Source of the DNA: Nocardia aurantia
GTDB taxonomy: Bacteria > Actinomycetota > Actinomycetes > Mycobacteriales > Mycobacteriaceae
Assembly (NCBI RefSeq): GCF_009604425.1
Contig: NZ_WEGI01000001.1
Coordinates: 186,001 to 250,000, forward strand
DNA length: 64,000 nt
Reading direction: 5' to 3'
The notes beneath the pieces are model-generated. The model had not been told where the DNA came from. It did not search any database and worked only from the letters and a program-made list of their open reading frames with translations. Of the stretch, positions 27,463 to 37,595 are shown piece after piece. Made by a program: the position numbers and the translations under genes. Every line of letters begins with the position of its first letter. Within the stretch, counting starts at the first letter, position 1.

Positions 27463-28761
27463 ATGCCCGTCTCGATCACCGCGAGCGCGTCCGGACTGTG
27501 TTCCTTCATCGACGCGTCACCCTCCCCCTTCCACGTGTGCCGAACCGTCGCAACGGAGTTGGCGGCGCACGGATTCACCGAACTCACCGAGTCCCGGCCG
27601 TGGGGGCACGCCGGCGCGGGCCGGTATTTCGTGGTGCGCGGGGCCTCGCTGGTGGCCTGGGCCGAATCCGACGAGGCGGCGGCCGACGCCGCGCGCGGTT
27701 TCCGGGTGGTCGGCGCGCACACCGACAGCCCGAATCTGCGCGTCAAACAGCATCCGGATCTCGCGATCGCGGGCTGGCAGCTGGTCGGCCTCGAGCCGTA
27801 CGGCGGCGCCTGGCTGAACTCGTGGCTGGATCGCGATCTCGGCCTGTCCGGGCGGCTGACCGTCCGCGACGGGGATGTCGTGCGGCAGGTGCCGGTCCTG
27901 ATCGACGAACCGCTGCTGCGGGTCCCGCAGCTGGCCATCCATCTGTCCGAGGACCGCCGCGGTGTGACGCTGGACCCGCAGCGGCACGTCAACGCGGTCT
28001 GGGGCCTCGGCGGCGAACCGCGCTCGCTGGCCGAATACGTCGCGGACCGGGCCGGGGTGCGGGCCGGCGACCTGCTGGGCTGGGAGCTGATGACCCACGA
28101 TCTCGCACCCGCCGGCACCGTCGGCCGGGACCGTGACCTGATCAGCGCGCCGCGCCTGGACAACCAGGCCACCTGCTACGCGGGCCTGCACGCGCTGCTC
28201 GCCGCCCTGGCCGAGCCGCGGCCCGGCGCCCCCACGCCGGTGCTGGCGATCTTCGATCACGAGGAGGTCGGCAGCCAGTCCGACCGCGGCGCGCAGTCGG
28301 ATCTGCTGCCCGCGGTGCTGGAGCGGATCGTGCTGGCCCGGGCCGGCGGTCGATCGGAATACCTTGCGGCACTTGCCGGTTCGATCTGCGCCTCGGGCGA
28401 CATGGCCCACGCGACGCATCCGAACTATCCGGAGCGGCACGAGCCCGCGCACCGGATCGAGGCCGGCGGCGGGCCGGTGCTGAAGGTCAACCAGAACCTG
28501 CGCTACGCCACCGACGCGGTCGGGGCCGGCGCCTTCGCGCTGGCCTGCGCGCAGGCGGAGGTCCCGTTGCAGCGTTATGTGCACCGCGCCGATCTGCCCT
28601 GCGGTTCCACCATCGGCCCGATGACCGCGGCGCGCACCGGCATGCCGACCGTCGACGTCGGCGCGCCGCAACTGGCGATGCATTCGGCGCGCGAGTTGAT
28701 GGCCGCGGCCGACGTGCCGGCCTACGCGGCCGCGCTGGCGGCGTTCCTCGCGCCGCGGTAA
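27463..28761 (+). CDS. M18 family aminopeptidase
   Basis: A 432-aa aspartyl-aminopeptidase-type metallopeptidase. Zinc ligands and catalytic residues are visible in [13 protein letters not shown] (His near 86), the Asp/Glu motif [15 protein letters not shown], and the C-terminal [12 protein letters not shown]. It removes N-terminal acidic or neutral residues from peptides in the cytoplasm. TAGGAT lies six bases before ATG 27463 and there is no SD, suggesting a leaderless mRNA. It corresponds in place to M. tuberculosis pepC (Rv0800, from memory). Its end overlaps the convergent glycosyltransferase by 40 bp. Confidence 0.95.
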   Translation: MPVSITASASGLCSFIDASPSPFHVCRTVATELAAHGFTELTESRPWGHAGAGRYFVVRGASLVAWAESDEAAADAARGFRVVGAHTDSPNLRVKQHPDLAIAGWQLVGLEPYGGAWLNSWLDRDLGLSGRLTVRDGDVVRQVPVLIDEPLLRVPQLAIHLSEDRRGVTLDPQRHVNAVWGLGGEPRSLAEYVADRAGVRAGDLLGWELMTHDLAPAGTVGRDRDLISAPRLDNQATCYAGLHALLAALAEPRPGAPTPVLAIFDHEEVGSQSDRGAQSDLLPAVLERIVLARAGGRSEYLAALAGSICASGDMAHATHPNYPERHEPAHRIEAGGGPVLKVNQNLRYATDAVGAGAFALACAQAEVPLQRYVHRADLPCGSTIGPMTAARTGMPTVDVGAPQLAMHSARELMAAADVPAYAAALAAFLAPR

Positions 28762-29993
28762 TTACGCCGGAAACAGGTCGCCGCGACCGCCAGCAGGCCC
28801 GCGAACGCGACCAGCACGTAGCTGCTGCCGATCGCCTGCTGCCACAGCGCCCAGCCGTGTTCCCGATGGCCGCTGTGCGGCAGCAGCCAGTGCGGGCCGA
28901 TCAGGAACATCAGCGCGATCGCCCCCGCGGTCGCGAGCCGGGCCCGGGTGAAACCCGCCCGGCGCAACCAGACCAGGACCATCGGCACCGCCGGCGCCAC
29001 CCACACCCAGTGATGCGACCAGGAGACCGGCGAGACCAGCAGCACCGCGAGCGCGTTCACCAGTAGCGCGGTGGCCTGTTCGAGTCCGGTGGGGTGGGCG
29101 GTCCGCAGCAGCCGCCACATCACCACGGCCGCCAGCGCGACCGTGACCACCGCGAGCGTCAGCCACAGGCGGGTCGCGGCCTGTTCGCCGAGACCGAGCC
29201 GGAACACCATGCCCTTCAGAGACTGGTTCCCGGCGAACGCGGGCGGGCCGATCCGGCCGGTGTCGCGGATCACGCGGGACCAGTACTCGCCCGACTCGTG
29301 GGGGAACAGCGCCACCCCGATCCCGACGGTGACCAGCGCGGACACCACGGTGGTGAGCATGGACCGCCAGTCCCGGCGCACCAGGAAATACAGCAGGAAA
29401 CCTGCCGGGGTGAGTTTGACCGCGATCGCGATGCCGATCAGCATCCCGCGCGGCCAGGCCGGCCGCCGGACCAGCACATCGAGTGCGATCGCGGTCATCA
29501 GGACGAGGTTGACCTGGCCGAAGTTGTAGGTTTGCCGGACGGGTTCGGTCAGGCCGAGCAGGCCGGCCCCGCCGATCACCAGGGCCCACCGGGTGACCCG
29601 GTCCGGGGCGAGTTCCAGCACGTCCAGCACCACCCACAGCGTGAGGCCGAGGCAGAGCACGGAGACGAGGACGGTGGCGGGCCCGGCGAGCCACAACGGC
29701 ATCAGCGCCAGCGGGACGAAGAACAGCGCCGCCGGCGGGGGATAGGTGAACGGCAGCCCGAGACCACCGGACAACGGCAACGGCCCGTACAGATCGCGGC
29801 CGTCGAGCCACACCCGGGCGCCGTTGCGGTAGACCTGCAGGTCGATGTAGCCGGCCCATTGCCGGGCCACGATCTCGATCAGCGCGGAGAAGAGGAACAG
29901 CCCGACCGCGATCCACAGCAGCCGGCGATTGCGAGCGGCTCGGGGATCGTCGGGTGCGTCACCCGAGGCGGCGAGCCGGGCTCGATCGTTCAC
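28722..29993 (-). CDS. GT87-type polyprenol-phosphate-mannose mannosyltransferase (DUF2029)
   Basis: A 423-aa polytopic membrane protein with about ten hydrophobic segments. It has the GT87/DUF2029 features: the early loop [10 protein letters not shown] with a candidate catalytic Asp, [11 protein letters not shown], a GQVNLVL loop, and [11 protein letters not shown] near the C-terminus. Relatives in this order use polyprenyl-phospho-mannose to add alpha-1,2-mannose to PIM/lipomannan or arabinomannan. GTG 29993 is preceded by TACGCT at six bases. The last ~40 bp overlap the M18 gene on the other strand. Confidence 0.87.
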   Translation of the reverse strand: MNDRARLAASGDAPDDPRAARNRRLLWIAVGLFLFSALIEIVARQWAGYIDLQVYRNGARVWLDGRDLYGPLPLSGGLGLPFTYPPPAALFFVPLALMPLWLAGPATVLVSVLCLGLTLWVVLDVLELAPDRVTRWALVIGGAGLLGLTEPVRQTYNFGQVNLVLMTAIALDVLVRRPAWPRGMLIGIAIAVKLTPAGFLLYFLVRRDWRSMLTTVVSALVTVGIGVALFPHESGEYWSRVIRDTGRIGPPAFAGNQSLKGMVFRLGLGEQAATRLWLTLAVVTVALAAVVMWRLLRTAHPTGLEQATALLVNALAVLLVSPVSWSHHWVWVAPAVPMVLVWLRRAGFTRARLATAGAIALMFLIGPHWLLPHSGHREHGWALWQQAIGSSYVLVAFAGLLAVAATCFRRNYRGARNAASAAA

Positions 29994-30191
29994 CGATCCA
30001 GCGTACTGGGTCGGCCGCCCAGGTCCATACCGCCTTTTTCGGGGGTGTGGCGGGGCTCACCGGACCGGTCGCGACGGGTGGTACCGCGACTGCGGGGCCG
30101 TCGGATGCTGCTTCTAAACTGGGCTTCGTCTCCCGTATCCGCGCCCGGGCGCCGCGTACGCCTGTCCGCCGAAAGGACCCCGGTACTCACA

Positions 30192-32474
30192 GTGACCGTC
30201 CACGTCGACACCGTCAGCACCGCCGCCGCCAGCCCGGACACCGCGCAGCCCTACAAGGAACTGGGCCTCAAGGACGACGAGTACGCGCGCATCCGGGAGA
30301 TCCTCGGCCGCCGGCCGACCGATGCCGAACTGGCGATGTACTCGGTGATGTGGAGCGAGCACTGCTCCTACAAGTCCTCCAAGGTGCACCTGCGCTACTT
30401 CGGCCAGACCACCACCGACGAGATGCGCGCGTCCATGCTGGCCGGTATCGGCGAGAACGCGGGCGTGGTCGACATCGGCGACGGCTGGGCGGTCACCTTC
30501 AAAGTCGAGAGCCACAACCACCCCTCCTACGTGGAGCCCTACCAGGGCGCGGCCACCGGCGTCGGCGGCATCGTGCGCGACATCATGGCGATGGGCGCGC
30601 GGCCGATCGCGGTGATGGATCAGCTGCGGTTCGGCGCGGTCGACCATCCGGACACCCGGCGCGTGGTCGACGGCGTGGTGCGCGGGGTCGGCGGCTACGG
30701 CAACTCGCTGGGCCTGCCCAATGTCGGCGGCGAGACCGTGTTCGATCCGTCGTATCAGGGCAATCCGCTGGTCAACGCGCTCTGTGCGGGGGTGATGCGG
30801 GTGGAGGATCTGCACCTGGCTTTCGCCTCGGGCGCCGGCAACAAGATCATTCTCTTCGGCGCGCGCACCGGCCTCGACGGCATCGGCGGCGTGTCGGTGC
30901 TGGCGTCGGACACCTTCTCCGGCGACGAGTCGGGTACCGGCCGCAAGAAACTGCCGAGCGTGCAGGTGGGCGACCCGTTCGCCGAGAAGGTGCTGATCGA
31001 GTGCTGCCTAGAGCTGTACGCCGGTGGTCTCGTGGTCGGCATCCAGGATCTCGGTGGTGCCGGATTATCCTGTGCCACTTCGGAACTCGCGGCGGCCGGC
31101 GACGGCGGCATGCATATCGACCTCGACCGGGTGCCGCTGCGCGCCAAGCACATGACCCCCGCCGAGATCCTCTCCAGCGAATCGCAGGAGCGGATGTGCG
31201 CGGTCGTCACCCCGGAGAATGTCGACGCCTTCCTGGCCGTCTGCAAGAAGTGGGATGTGCTGGCCACCGTGATCGGCGAGGTCACCGACGGTGAGCGCCT
31301 GGTCATCACCTGGCACGGTGAGACCGTGGTGGATGTGCCGCCGCGGACCGTCGCGCACGAGGGCCCGGTCTACGAGCGCCCGGTGCGCCGCCCCGACGAG
31401 CAGGACGCGCTCGTCGCCGACACCCCCGACCGGCTGACCCGCCCCGGCAGCGCCGACGAGCTGCGCGCCACCCTGCTGAAGATGATCGCCAGCCCGCAGC
31501 TGTGCAGCCGGCGCTGGATCACCGAACAGTACGACCGCTACGTGCGCGGCAACACCGTGCTCGCCGAGCACGCCGACGCCGGCGTGATCCGCATCGACGA
31601 GGTCGGCGGCCGCGGTATCGCGCTCGCCACCGACGCCTCCGGCCGCTACACCAAGCTCGACCCGTACACCGGCGCGCAGCTGGCGCTGGCCGAGGCGTAC
31701 CGCAACGTCGCGACCACCGGCGCCACCCCGAAGGCCGTCACCAACTGCCTCAACTTCGGCTCCCCGGAGGATCCGGGCGTCATGTGGCAGTTCCAGCAGG
31801 CGGTCCGCGGCCTCGCCGACGGCTGTGTGGCCCTGGGCATTCCGGTCACCGGCGGCAACGTCAGCTTCTACAACCAGACCGGGCAGACCGCGATCCTGCC
31901 GACCCCCGTGGTCGGCGTGCTCGGCGTCATCGACGACGTGCACCGCCGCATCCCGACCGGCCTGGGCCTCGAGCCCGGCGAGACGCTGATCCTGCTCGGC
32001 GACACCCGCGACGAGTTCGGCGGCTCGATCTGGGCGCAGGTCGAACACGACCATCTCGGTGGTGTGCCGCCGCGGGTCGATTTCGCGCGCGAGCAGCTGC
32101 TGTCCGAGATCCTCACCGCCGGTTCCCGCGACGGCATGATCAGCGCCGCGCACGATCTGTCCGAGGGCGGGCTGGCCCAGGCCGTCGTCGAGGCCGCGCT
32201 GGCCGGCGAGACCGGCTGCCGGATCCTGCTGCCCGAGGGCGCCGATCCGTTCGTGACGCTGTTCTCCGAATCCGCCGGGCGGGTGCTGGTGGCGGTGCCG
32301 CGGTCGGAGGAGACCAGGTTCACCAAGATGTGCAGCGCGCGCGAGCTGCCGTGGGCGCGGATCGGCGTGGTCGACCAGGGCTCCGACTCCGTCGAGGTGC
32401 AGGGGCAGTTCTCGGTCACCCTGGCAGAACTGCGGACGGCCTTCGAGGGCACGCTGCCCGCGCTGTTCGGCTGA
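30192..32474 (+). CDS. purL: Phosphoribosylformylglycinamidine synthase subunit PurL
   Basis: A 760-aa synthetase subunit that aminates FGAR with ammonia from PurQ and ATP. Visible are [19 protein letters not shown] (substrate His/Lys region), [23 protein letters not shown], the second half with [21 protein letters not shown] and the [13 protein letters not shown] motif. GTG 30192 is taken because the Actinobacteria-type N-terminus begins there. The frame is open much further upstream, but that part is antisense to the mannosyltransferase. It lies 198 bp from the divergent GT87 gene. Confidence 0.97.
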   Translation: MTVHVDTVSTAAASPDTAQPYKELGLKDDEYARIREILGRRPTDAELAMYSVMWSEHCSYKSSKVHLRYFGQTTTDEMRASMLAGIGENAGVVDIGDGWAVTFKVESHNHPSYVEPYQGAATGVGGIVRDIMAMGARPIAVMDQLRFGAVDHPDTRRVVDGVVRGVGGYGNSLGLPNVGGETVFDPSYQGNPLVNALCAGVMRVEDLHLAFASGAGNKIILFGARTGLDGIGGVSVLASDTFSGDESGTGRKKLPSVQVGDPFAEKVLIECCLELYAGGLVVGIQDLGGAGLSCATSELAAAGDGGMHIDLDRVPLRAKHMTPAEILSSESQERMCAVVTPENVDAFLAVCKKWDVLATVIGEVTDGERLVITWHGETVVDVPPRTVAHEGPVYERPVRRPDEQDALVADTPDRLTRPGSADELRATLLKMIASPQLCSRRWITEQYDRYVRGNTVLAEHADAGVIRIDEVGGRGIALATDASGRYTKLDPYTGAQLALAEAYRNVATTGATPKAVTNCLNFGSPEDPGVMWQFQQAVRGLADGCVALGIPVTGGNVSFYNQTGQTAILPTPVVGVLGVIDDVHRRIPTGLGLEPGETLILLGDTRDEFGGSIWAQVEHDHLGGVPPRVDFAREQLLSEILTAGSRDGMISAAHDLSEGGLAQAVVEAALAGETGCRILLPEGADPFVTLFSESAGRVLVAVPRSEETRFTKMCSARELPWARIGVVDQGSDSVEVQGQFSVTLAELRTAFEGTLPALFG

Positions 32475-32481
32475 GTTCGTC

Positions 32482-32508
32482 CCGGGCCGGCCGCGGCGGC
32501 CGGCCCGG
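32482..32508. terminator. Bidirectional hairpin between purL and YiaA/B gene
   Basis: Eleven-base-pair arms (CCGGGCCGGCC and GGCCGGCCCGG) with a 5-base loop fill the gap between two convergent stops (32474 and 32511). It could end both transcripts. No U-tract is present. Confidence 0.65.
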
Positions 32509-32510
32509 AA

Positions 32511-32792
32511 TCAGTTCACGGTCTTGAACGGATCGTGTTCGGCGATCAGCTTCTCCAGCCGGGCCTCGTCGATGCGGTGGTGGACCCGGGTCGCCTCGTG
32601 CTGGTCCCGCACCACCTTCGACAACGTGAAGGTGCTGCTCACCAGGAACAGCGTGGCCATCAACAGGAAACCGCGCTGCCAGATGTCGAGCGGCAGGCGG
32701 AAGATCCCGAATCCGGTCGCGGCGAAGCTGAGACCGAAGGCGATCGCCGACTGGATGAGGAATGCCGGGCTGTTCTTCTGCGGGGTGGTCAT
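32511..32792 (-). CDS. YiaA/YiaB two-helix membrane protein
   Basis: A 93-aa membrane protein with two hydrophobic helices (about 11-30 and 38-57) separated by a short loop, as in the YiaAB domain, and a charged helical C-terminus (VVRDQHEATRVHHRIDEARLEKL). ATG 32792 matches the family's MTTP-type start; ATG 32804 is an alternative. Function is not established for the family. Confidence 0.82.
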   Translation of the reverse strand: MTTPQKNSPAFLIQSAIAFGLSFAATGFGIFRLPLDIWQRGFLLMATLFLVSSTFTLSKVVRDQHEATRVHHRIDEARLEKLIAEHDPFKTVN

Positions 32793-32940
32793 GTCGTCCA
32801 GCATGAGCGTCCCGGATCCGCTGCACCCGAGTGTTCGACTACTCGAAATCCGGCCGGTGGCCCCGCGGTCGTTCGCCGCGAGTTGGCCGGTCACCGTGCG
32901 GTGCCCGGGTTCGCGGCGCGCGGTTGGCCATACTTGACGG

Positions 32941-34728
32941 GTGCCGGAAGCCCCCGAGATCCCGGAATCGACGACACTGCCCCGCGTGCGCGGCGCGGCC
33001 GTCGTCCGCCGGGGCCGCTCGGCGGGGCGGCGCGCGCTACGGGTGTTGCGCCGCATCGAGACCGACGTGATCGGCCTGAACTATGTCGGGCTGGTGGTCG
33101 GGACGGTGTTCTTCGCCTGGTCGGTGACGCCGTCGCTGGTGCCGCGGGACTGGCTGTTCCAGGGACTCATCAGCGGGATCAACGCGGCCATCGGTTACGG
33201 CGCGGGCTGCCTGCTGGAGTGGGGATTCCGGCGCTGGGTGCGGCCGCGGCTGCGCCTGCGACCGCTGCCGATCCCGTGGCAGTACGCGGTCAAGATCGTG
33301 ATCCTGATCGGCTGCGGGCTGATCGCCGCCTCCATGCTGGTGTTGTCGGCGGACTGGCAGCGGCAGATCTACACGCTGATGGACATGCCCGGCACCACCC
33401 GCGCGGCCTATCTGCGGACCGGCGGGCTGAGTCTCGTGGTGGGCATGGCGGTGGTGGCCGGGTACCGGTCGCTGCGCGAGATCGTGCGGTTCCTCGCCCG
33501 GGAGCTCAGCCGCTGGGTGCGGGTGCCACCGCGGTTCGCGCCCGGCGTCGGCGCGGCGCTGCTGGCGGTGCTGATCGTGCTGTTGTTCAACGGCATCGCG
33601 TCCCGCGCGTTCTTCGCGGTCGCGAACTCCGCGTTCAGCGTGCGCAACGACAAGGTGACCCCCTACGCCGTCCAGCCCCGGGCCCCGGAGCGCTCGGGCA
33701 GCCCGGCGTCGCTGGCCGCCTGGGACACCCTCGGTTCCGAGGGCCGCTGGTTCGTCTCGCACGGACCGGACCCGCTGCTGATCTCCGCTGCCACGAACGC
33801 CCCTGCGCGGCAACCGATCCGGATCTACGCCGGACTGGAATCGGCGACGGGCGACCGCACCCAGGAACAGCTGGCGGTGGCCGAACTGGAACGCACCCAC
33901 GCCTTCAACCGCAAGGTGCTCGCGATCGTCACCACCACCGGCACCGGCTGGGTGAACTCCACCGCGGCGGCCGCGCTGGAGTACCTCTACCACGGTGACA
34001 CCGCGATCGTGGCGTCCCAGTACTCGTATCTGCCGAGCGTGCTGTCGTTCCTCGCCGACCGGCAGAAGGTGGCCGCGGCGGGCCGGAAGATGTTCGACGC
34101 GGTCTACGCGGCCTGGTCGGCGCGCCCGCCGCAGTCCCGGCCGAAACTGGTGGTGTACGGCGAGAGCCTGGGCTCGCAGGGTTCGGAGGCGGCCTTCGGC
34201 GGCCTGGGCGATCTGCGCGACAAGGTCGACGGCGCGCTGTGGGTGGGCCCGCCGAACTCGAATCGGCTGTGGAGTCAGTTCGTCTCCCGCCGCGACCCGG
34301 GCACCCCGGAGGTGGAACCCGTCTACGCCGACGGCCTGGTGGTCCGATTCGCCTCCGACACAGACGAATTGAGCAAACCCTCCGCCGACTGGCGGCAACC
34401 CCGGATCGCTTACCTCCAGCACGCCTCCGACCCGATCGTCTGGTGGTCGCCGGACCTGATCTTCTCCCGCCCCGGCTGGTTGTCGGAGCCGCGCGGCCCC
34501 GACGTCTCCGGTCGGATGCGCTGGTGGCCGTTCGTCACCTTCTGGCAGGTGGCCGCCGACCTCACCAACGCGCAGAGCGTCACCGACGGACACGGCCACA
34601 ACTACGGCAGCCTGGTGCTCGACGCCTGGGCCGCCGTCCTGCGCCCACCGGACTGGACCCCGGCCGAGAACGAACGAATCCGCACCGACCTGGAACTGGC
34701 CGAGACCTACGAACGCGTCGTCAAGTGA
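32941..34728 (+). CDS. Integral membrane alpha/beta-hydrolase (Abhydrolase_9 family)
   Basis: A 595-aa protein in two parts. The N-terminal ~260 residues have four or five membrane helices, including SVTPSLVPRDWLFQGLISG (the Abhydrolase_9 N-domain motif). The C-terminal domain is an alpha/beta hydrolase with nucleophile elbow YGESLGSQGSE, ASDPIVWW and a late His in DGHGHNYG. GTG 32941 has CATACT six bases upstream. The TGA overlaps the next gene's GTG, so the pair is coupled. It is probably a membrane lipase or esterase; substrate unknown. Confidence 0.88.
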   Translation: MPEAPEIPESTTLPRVRGAAVVRRGRSAGRRALRVLRRIETDVIGLNYVGLVVGTVFFAWSVTPSLVPRDWLFQGLISGINAAIGYGAGCLLEWGFRRWVRPRLRLRPLPIPWQYAVKIVILIGCGLIAASMLVLSADWQRQIYTLMDMPGTTRAAYLRTGGLSLVVGMAVVAGYRSLREIVRFLARELSRWVRVPPRFAPGVGAALLAVLIVLLFNGIASRAFFAVANSAFSVRNDKVTPYAVQPRAPERSGSPASLAAWDTLGSEGRWFVSHGPDPLLISAATNAPARQPIRIYAGLESATGDRTQEQLAVAELERTHAFNRKVLAIVTTTGTGWVNSTAAAALEYLYHGDTAIVASQYSYLPSVLSFLADRQKVAAAGRKMFDAVYAAWSARPPQSRPKLVVYGESLGSQGSEAAFGGLGDLRDKVDGALWVGPPNSNRLWSQFVSRRDPGTPEVEPVYADGLVVRFASDTDELSKPSADWRQPRIAYLQHASDPIVWWSPDLIFSRPGWLSEPRGPDVSGRMRWWPFVTFWQVAADLTNAQSVTDGHGHNYGSLVLDAWAAVLRPPDWTPAENERIRTDLELAETYERVVK

Positions 34729-35780
34729 AGCCCCGCGACGCCTCCCGCCTGTGTCTCGCCGCGGCCCTGCCGCCGCTGTGGAACAACCTGCTGCTGCCCC
34801 GATTTCGCCTCGGTTCCCGTGCCCGCACCGCCGCCAACGTAGCGTTCTCCACCGGCTACGCCGCCGCCTTCGGTGGCCGAACGTCGTTGTGTGCTCCGAT
34901 ATCCGAGGCGCGCGAGCCGAATCGGCACGGAATGCCGTTCGGCGACAGTGACTTTCGGGCCGATTCCAGCCGTGGAGGGGTCGGCGGCGCCGCGCCCGAT
35001 CGTGCCGCGGGTGCTGCCTGTCGCGACGGGCACGAGCCGAGGCGCCGTCGCGGCAAGCGGTGCGACCACGATCTACCACGCGACCACCTCTCGTGGCCGT
35101 GGCCGTGGCCGGGGCCGAGGCCAGGGCCGGGGCGCCCGCGCCGGCCCCGCACCGACATCCGTACCGGCGGCCCCGAGACCGGGATCTTTCGTGAACGTTG
35201 TCCGGACCACCGCGCGCCGATTTCGCGATCACGACGGGGAGGCGTCGCCTTCGTGCTGACTCCGGCGTGCCTAATCATCGTCGGATACGTTGTGGCCCTT
35301 GCTGTTCCGTCCGTACGAACTCGCCTCACGCGGCTCGCCGATCGGTCGCCGGATGTGCCGCTGGGGGAGTGGACAGGTGTGCAGATCCCGTTCGGGACTG
35401 TCTTCACCGAGGAACTGGTTTTCCGCGGGACGCTGGACGCGCTGTTGGCAGACGCTTGCGGTGATCGCGGAAGATGGCTCAGCGCAATACTTTTCGGACT
35501 GTGGCACATACGGCCCGCGCGCGCTGCGGGTGATGGTGTCGCGATCACCGTGGTCGCCACCACCGCCGCCGGGCTGCTCCTGTCCGGGCTGCGCCGCCAC
35601 GCCGGTCTCGCGGCTCCGATATTGCTGCACCTCGCTGTCAATGTCGGCGGCGCGATCGCTCCCCGGATGGCTCGGCGCATGACGATGCGCCGCGCGGACG
35701 ATTTCGTAGGCTCGGGGGATGGCAGGACGACAGGCGGTGGATCCGGCGGCGGTGCGGGCGGCGGTGGCGGCCCTCGGTGA
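34725..35780 (+). CDS. CPBP (CAAX-type) intramembrane metalloprotease with internal low-complexity insertion
   Basis: The 351-codon frame joins a short N-terminal part (about 1-49: LPPLWNNLLLPR and the first membrane helix), about 125 residues of Arg/Gly/Pro-rich sequence without family resemblance (DNA 34873-35247), and a normal CPBP catalytic half with TEELVFRG (EExxxR), FGLWH and LHLAVN. Related proteins in this position are about 210 aa (Rv0804, from memory), so the middle looks inserted. It contains a GGCCGT-type microsatellite near 35091-35150. GTG 34725 is coupled to the upstream stop. Alternatively the catalytic half may restart at GTG 35253, or the gene may be degenerate. The 3' end overlaps the next gene by 62 bp. 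Confidence 0.68.
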   Translation: MKPRDASRLCLAAALPPLWNNLLLPRFRLGSRARTAANVAFSTGYAAAFGGRTSLCAPISEAREPNRHGMPFGDSDFRADSSRGGVGGAAPDRAAGAACRDGHEPRRRRGKRCDHDLPRDHLSWPWPWPGPRPGPGRPRRPRTDIRTGGPETGIFRERCPDHRAPISRSRRGGVAFVLTPACLIIVGYVVALAVPSVRTRLTRLADRSPDVPLGEWTGVQIPFGTVFTEELVFRGTLDALLADACGDRGRWLSAILFGLWHIRPARAAGDGVAITVVATTAAGLLLSGLRRHAGLAAPILLHLAVNVGGAIAPRMARRMTMRRADDFVGSGDGRTTGGGSGGGAGGGGGPR

Positions 35781-36105
35781 TTGGCTGCGGGACGTCTCGC
35801 GACCCGCGCCCGCGCGGGCCGAATTGGCCGCCGCCGTGCGCGGTACCGCGCGTAGTCTGGCGGCCGCCGCACCGGGGGCATCGGTGGAGGTGCGGGTGCC
35901 GCCGTTCGTGGCGGTGCAGTGCATCGAAGGGCCACGGCATACGCGCGGTACCCCGCCGAATGTGGTCGAGACCGACGCGCGTACCTGGTTGTTGCTCGCG
36001 ACCGGGCTGCTGGAGTTCGACGAGGCGGTCGCGTCGGGGATGCTCAGTTCCTCCGGACTTCGGGCCGCGGAACTCGCGCACTGGTTGCCGGTGGTGCGGC
36101 TGTAG
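35719..36105 (+). CDS. Sterol-carrier-family small protein
   Basis: A 128-aa protein with the conserved block VEVRVPPFVAVQCIEGPRHTRGTPPNVVETDARTWLLLATG. In databases this group is named 'sterol carrier family' by weak SCP2-like similarity. It is cytoplasmic, with no signal. ATG 35719 overlaps the preceding CPBP frame, and purF lies beyond the next (minus-strand) gene, as for M. tuberculosis Rv0807 (from memory). Function unproven. Confidence 0.85.
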   Translation: MAGRQAVDPAAVRAAVAALGDWLRDVSRPAPARAELAAAVRGTARSLAAAAPGASVEVRVPPFVAVQCIEGPRHTRGTPPNVVETDARTWLLLATGLLEFDEAVASGMLSSSGLRAAELAHWLPVVRL

Positions 36106-36138
36106 GGCCGCCGGATACGGCGTCGAGTCGGCCGTCGC

Positions 36139-37491
36139 TCAGGCTTCGTGCCGGCCGGTGGCGGGCTGCCGGTGGTGCAGGCCGGTGTCGACCGGTCGGC
36201 GATGCAGGCCGCGGCGATCGTAGAAGCGGGTCACGACCAGCCCGACGACGATGCCGATCGCGAGGCCGACCACGGTCATCCAGAATCCGCGGGTCAGCCC
36301 CGCGGGACCGCTGGCGTCGAAGTACAGGATCGCGCGGACGGCAAGGAAGACCTGATGCATCGGCTCGAAGGTGGCCAGCCAGCCGAAATATCGGGGTGTG
36401 GCCTCGATCGGCACGGTGCCGCCCGAGGAGGGCAGGCCCAGCACGATGAACAGGATCAGGTTCACCAGCAGGCCGGCGCTGCCGATCGCCGCGAGGTTCG
36501 CGAGGCCGGTCCAGCCGACCGCGATTATCGCGAAGGCGCTGTACAGGAACAGCGCCAGCGGTCGTTCGATGGTCATGCCCAGGGCCTTCGCGATGCCCAG
36601 ATAGACGGCGGCGACGATCACCGCGGTGACCGCCCAGATGACCCACTTGAGCAGCAGGGTCCGGGTCCGCGAGATCGGGGTGAACGGCAGGTGGATGAAC
36701 CACGGTCCGTATTCGGTCGGCACGAAGCCGAGGGCGGAGTCGACCAGCGTGTGCACGATCATCGAGCCGACCACGCCGATCAGCAACAGCAGCAGCGCGT
36801 AGAAGAACGCGGTCAGGCCCTCGCCGGAGCCGGCGGCCAGCGGGTGGAAGGTCTGCACGTCGAGGTGCAGCGGCTGGGCCAGGGTCAGCCGGGTGGCGGC
36901 GCTGAGCGCGGGCGCGTTGCCGCCCTGGGCCAGCTGGGTGTTCACCTGGTCGGTCAGTTGTCTGCCGACCTGCTCGTCGACCTGCGCGAACACCCGGTCG
37001 CCGATGCGCTGCACGGTCGCGGTCGCGAAGACGCCGACCCGCGGGTTGGTCTCCAGGGTCAGGCTCGGCCGCTCGATGTCGCCGGGGACCACGCTGCCGG
37101 TGCCGAGGATGCCGAGCCGCTTGCTGAAGTCGCTCGGGATGATCAGCGCGCCGTAGACCCGGCCGTCCTGCATCTGCAGCTGTGCCTCGTCGATGCCGAC
37201 CACCCGCAGGTCGATCTCGCCGCCGGGCAGGGACTGCCGCAGGCCGGCGGCGACCTGGTCGCCGAAGTTCACCTGCCGTTCCTGGCCGGGCGATCCGAGT
37301 GTCTCGCCGACATCCTGATTGACCAGGGCCATCGGGAAGTTGTGCAGATTCTTCTCCGGGTCGATGACGTAGTCGAGGTACATCACACCCAGCAGCGCGG
37401 CCAGCAGTGTTACCACGATCACCGGCATCGCCTTGCGCAACAGCGACACCCGGCGCGTCTCCGGGACATCGGGGGCGGTCACGGGTCGCAC
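36139..37491 (-). CDS. DUF3533 / YhgE-Pip-type membrane protein
   Basis: A 450-aa membrane protein. One N-terminal helix (about 22-42) is followed by a roughly 175-residue extracytoplasmic domain beginning DPEKNLHNFPMALVNQDVG (the YhgE/Pip pattern), then five or six membrane helices (about 225-420) like ABC-2-type permeases, and a His/Arg-rich tail. No ATPase is adjacent. Relatives include phage-infection proteins and nitrosoguanidine-resistance SNG1. GTG 37491 or GTG 37482 can start it. It is divergent from purF with 104 bp between. Confidence 0.83.
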   Translation of the reverse strand: MRPVTAPDVPETRRVSLLRKAMPVIVVTLLAALLGVMYLDYVIDPEKNLHNFPMALVNQDVGETLGSPGQERQVNFGDQVAAGLRQSLPGGEIDLRVVGIDEAQLQMQDGRVYGALIIPSDFSKRLGILGTGSVVPGDIERPSLTLETNPRVGVFATATVQRIGDRVFAQVDEQVGRQLTDQVNTQLAQGGNAPALSAATRLTLAQPLHLDVQTFHPLAAGSGEGLTAFFYALLLLLIGVVGSMIVHTLVDSALGFVPTEYGPWFIHLPFTPISRTRTLLLKWVIWAVTAVIVAAVYLGIAKALGMTIERPLALFLYSAFAIIAVGWTGLANLAAIGSAGLLVNLILFIVLGLPSSGGTVPIEATPRYFGWLATFEPMHQVFLAVRAILYFDASGPAGLTRGFWMTVVGLAIGIVVGLVVTRFYDRRGLHRRPVDTGLHHRQPATGRHEA

Positions 37492-37595
37492 CGTAACAGC
37501 AAACGGCGCGTGGCGGCGCGAACCCGCGACCGGGTTGCCGTTCGGTGACCCGTAGAATGATCAGTGCCCCCCTACCGTCGAACAGGGAGCAAACG

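Noticed and set aside
29094..30191. Long N-terminal extension of the purL frame
   Set aside because: It is antisense to the GT87 membrane protein and gives a His/Gln-rich sequence with no relation to PurL; PurL starts normally at GTG 30192.
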